From contig DATAVK010000070.1 in assembly GCA_036267755.1 (NCBI GenBank), forward strand, positions 1 through 30,267: a stretch of DNA of 30,267 bases, in the 5' to 3' direction. How positions within the stretch are numbered: the first letter of the stretch is position 1; the number at the start of each line of letters is the position of its first letter. The position numbers and the translations under genes are program-made. The notes beneath the pieces are model-generated. The model saw only the letters and a list, made by a program, of their open reading frames with translations, was not told the DNA's origin and searched no databases. The DNA comes from DATAVK01 sp036267755 (GTDB lineage Bacteria > Actinomycetota > Actinomycetes > JAFAQI01). Positions 29,895-30,267 of this stretch are shown here, piece after piece.

Positions 29895-30267
29895 TCAGGC
29901 GCCGACGATCTTGCCGGCGACCTGCGAGAGCGGCTCCGACACCGCTTCGACGGACTGCGACAGCAGGTGGATGTCGCGGTTCGACAGTTTGTTGTAGCGG
30001 ACGAAGCCACCGAGCGCGTGCGTGTCGCGGTAGTGGCTGAGCAGCGTGGTCAGCGCCGTGAAGCGCTTGGCGACCGTCGCGGCCAACTGGGGGTCGATCT
30101 TCTTCAGGGCCGGCTCGATGTCGGCGAACGCCTGCTCTGACCCCTCGACGTTGGCTTCCATGTCGAGCACGTCGATGTGGGAGTAGCGCTCCTCCTCGCC
30201 GGTGATCTTGCTCTTGGCGACCTCGTCGAGCAGCGAAACAGCGCCGTTCGCGAGCTCGGCCGGCTGG
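29895..30267 (-). CDS. efeO: EfeO-type imelysin (M75) domain protein, C-terminal part
   Basis: The frame is open to the end of the window, so the gene starts beyond it; 123 codons plus the stop are visible. The reading QPAELANGAV, then LLDEVAKSKITGEEERYSHI, DVLDMEANVEGSEQAF and the helical C-terminus match the M75 domain of EfeO, the periplasmic component of the EfeUOB ferrous/ferric iron uptake system. Actinobacterial EfeO is usually a lipoprotein of about 380-400 residues with an N-terminal cupredoxin domain; that part would lie outside the window. It is convergent with the DoxX-like gene, 21 bases apart. Confidence 0.85.
   Translation of the reverse strand, partial: QPAELANGAVSLLDEVAKSKITGEEERYSHIDVLDMEANVEGSEQAFADIEPALKKIDPQLAATVAKRFTALTTLLSHYRDTHALGGFVRYNKLSNRDIHLLSQSVEAVSEPLSQVAGKIVGA

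Overview
The window is very GC-rich, gene-dense DNA with many GTG starts and ATGA/GTGA stop-start overlaps. It contains a mycobacterial-type FAS-II gene set (MabA-like FabG, InhA-like FabI, AccD6-like carboxyltransferase, PucR/FasR-type regulator) and a DUF222-HNH gene. Together these point to a high-GC actinobacterium (Actinomycetota); I cannot place the genus. No stretch longer than about 100 bases lacks a gene, and I see no rRNA, tRNA, CRISPR array or insertion sequence.

Layout. (1) 1-2735: the tail of a cyclic-nucleotide-binding-domain protein, a small membrane protein, a B12-dependent acyl-CoA mutase large subunit without its own B12 domain, and folE, joined by 4-base overlaps at two of the junctions. 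(2) 2822-15451: a cell-envelope locus with a small membrane protein, a degenerate ApbE-like protein, a HlyD/MacA-type adaptor, an ABC ATPase, a MacB/FtsX permease, a DUF5666-like lipoprotein, a second adaptor, a GT2-GtrA polyprenyl-phosphate glycosyltransferase, a GT39-type membrane glycosyltransferase (YkcC/YkcB-like pair) and an OmpR-type two-component system. Four of its exported proteins carry Gly-Phe or Gly-Gln low-complexity tracts. A matching 11-bp-spaced direct repeat lies before the first gene and before the response regulator, which suggests one regulon. (3) 15522-16457: a sulfotransferase. (4) 16479-24289: a PucR-type regulator followed by fabD-fabH-acpP-fabF-accD-fabG-fabI, nearly all overlapping. 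The FabD carries an extra C-terminal biotinyl/lipoyl-like domain without the modifiable lysine. (5) 24286-30267: minus-strand VOC and DUF222-HNH genes behind a perfect LexA/SOS box embedded in an apparently leaderless promoter; a PfpI/DJ-1 and MFS pair divergent from an ArsR regulator and an SRPBCC-YciI fusion; a DUF427 protein; a DoxX-like protein; and the C-terminal part of an EfeO-type imelysin-domain protein running off the end.

The FAS-II block is a nearly complete fatty-acid elongation pathway: malonyl-CoA formation, malonyl transfer to ACP, initiation, condensation, keto-reduction and enoyl reduction. Only the dehydratase is absent. The envelope locus looks like a signal-regulated export and glycosylation module whose substrate is unknown. 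All family calls come from reading the protein sequences; no database search was run.
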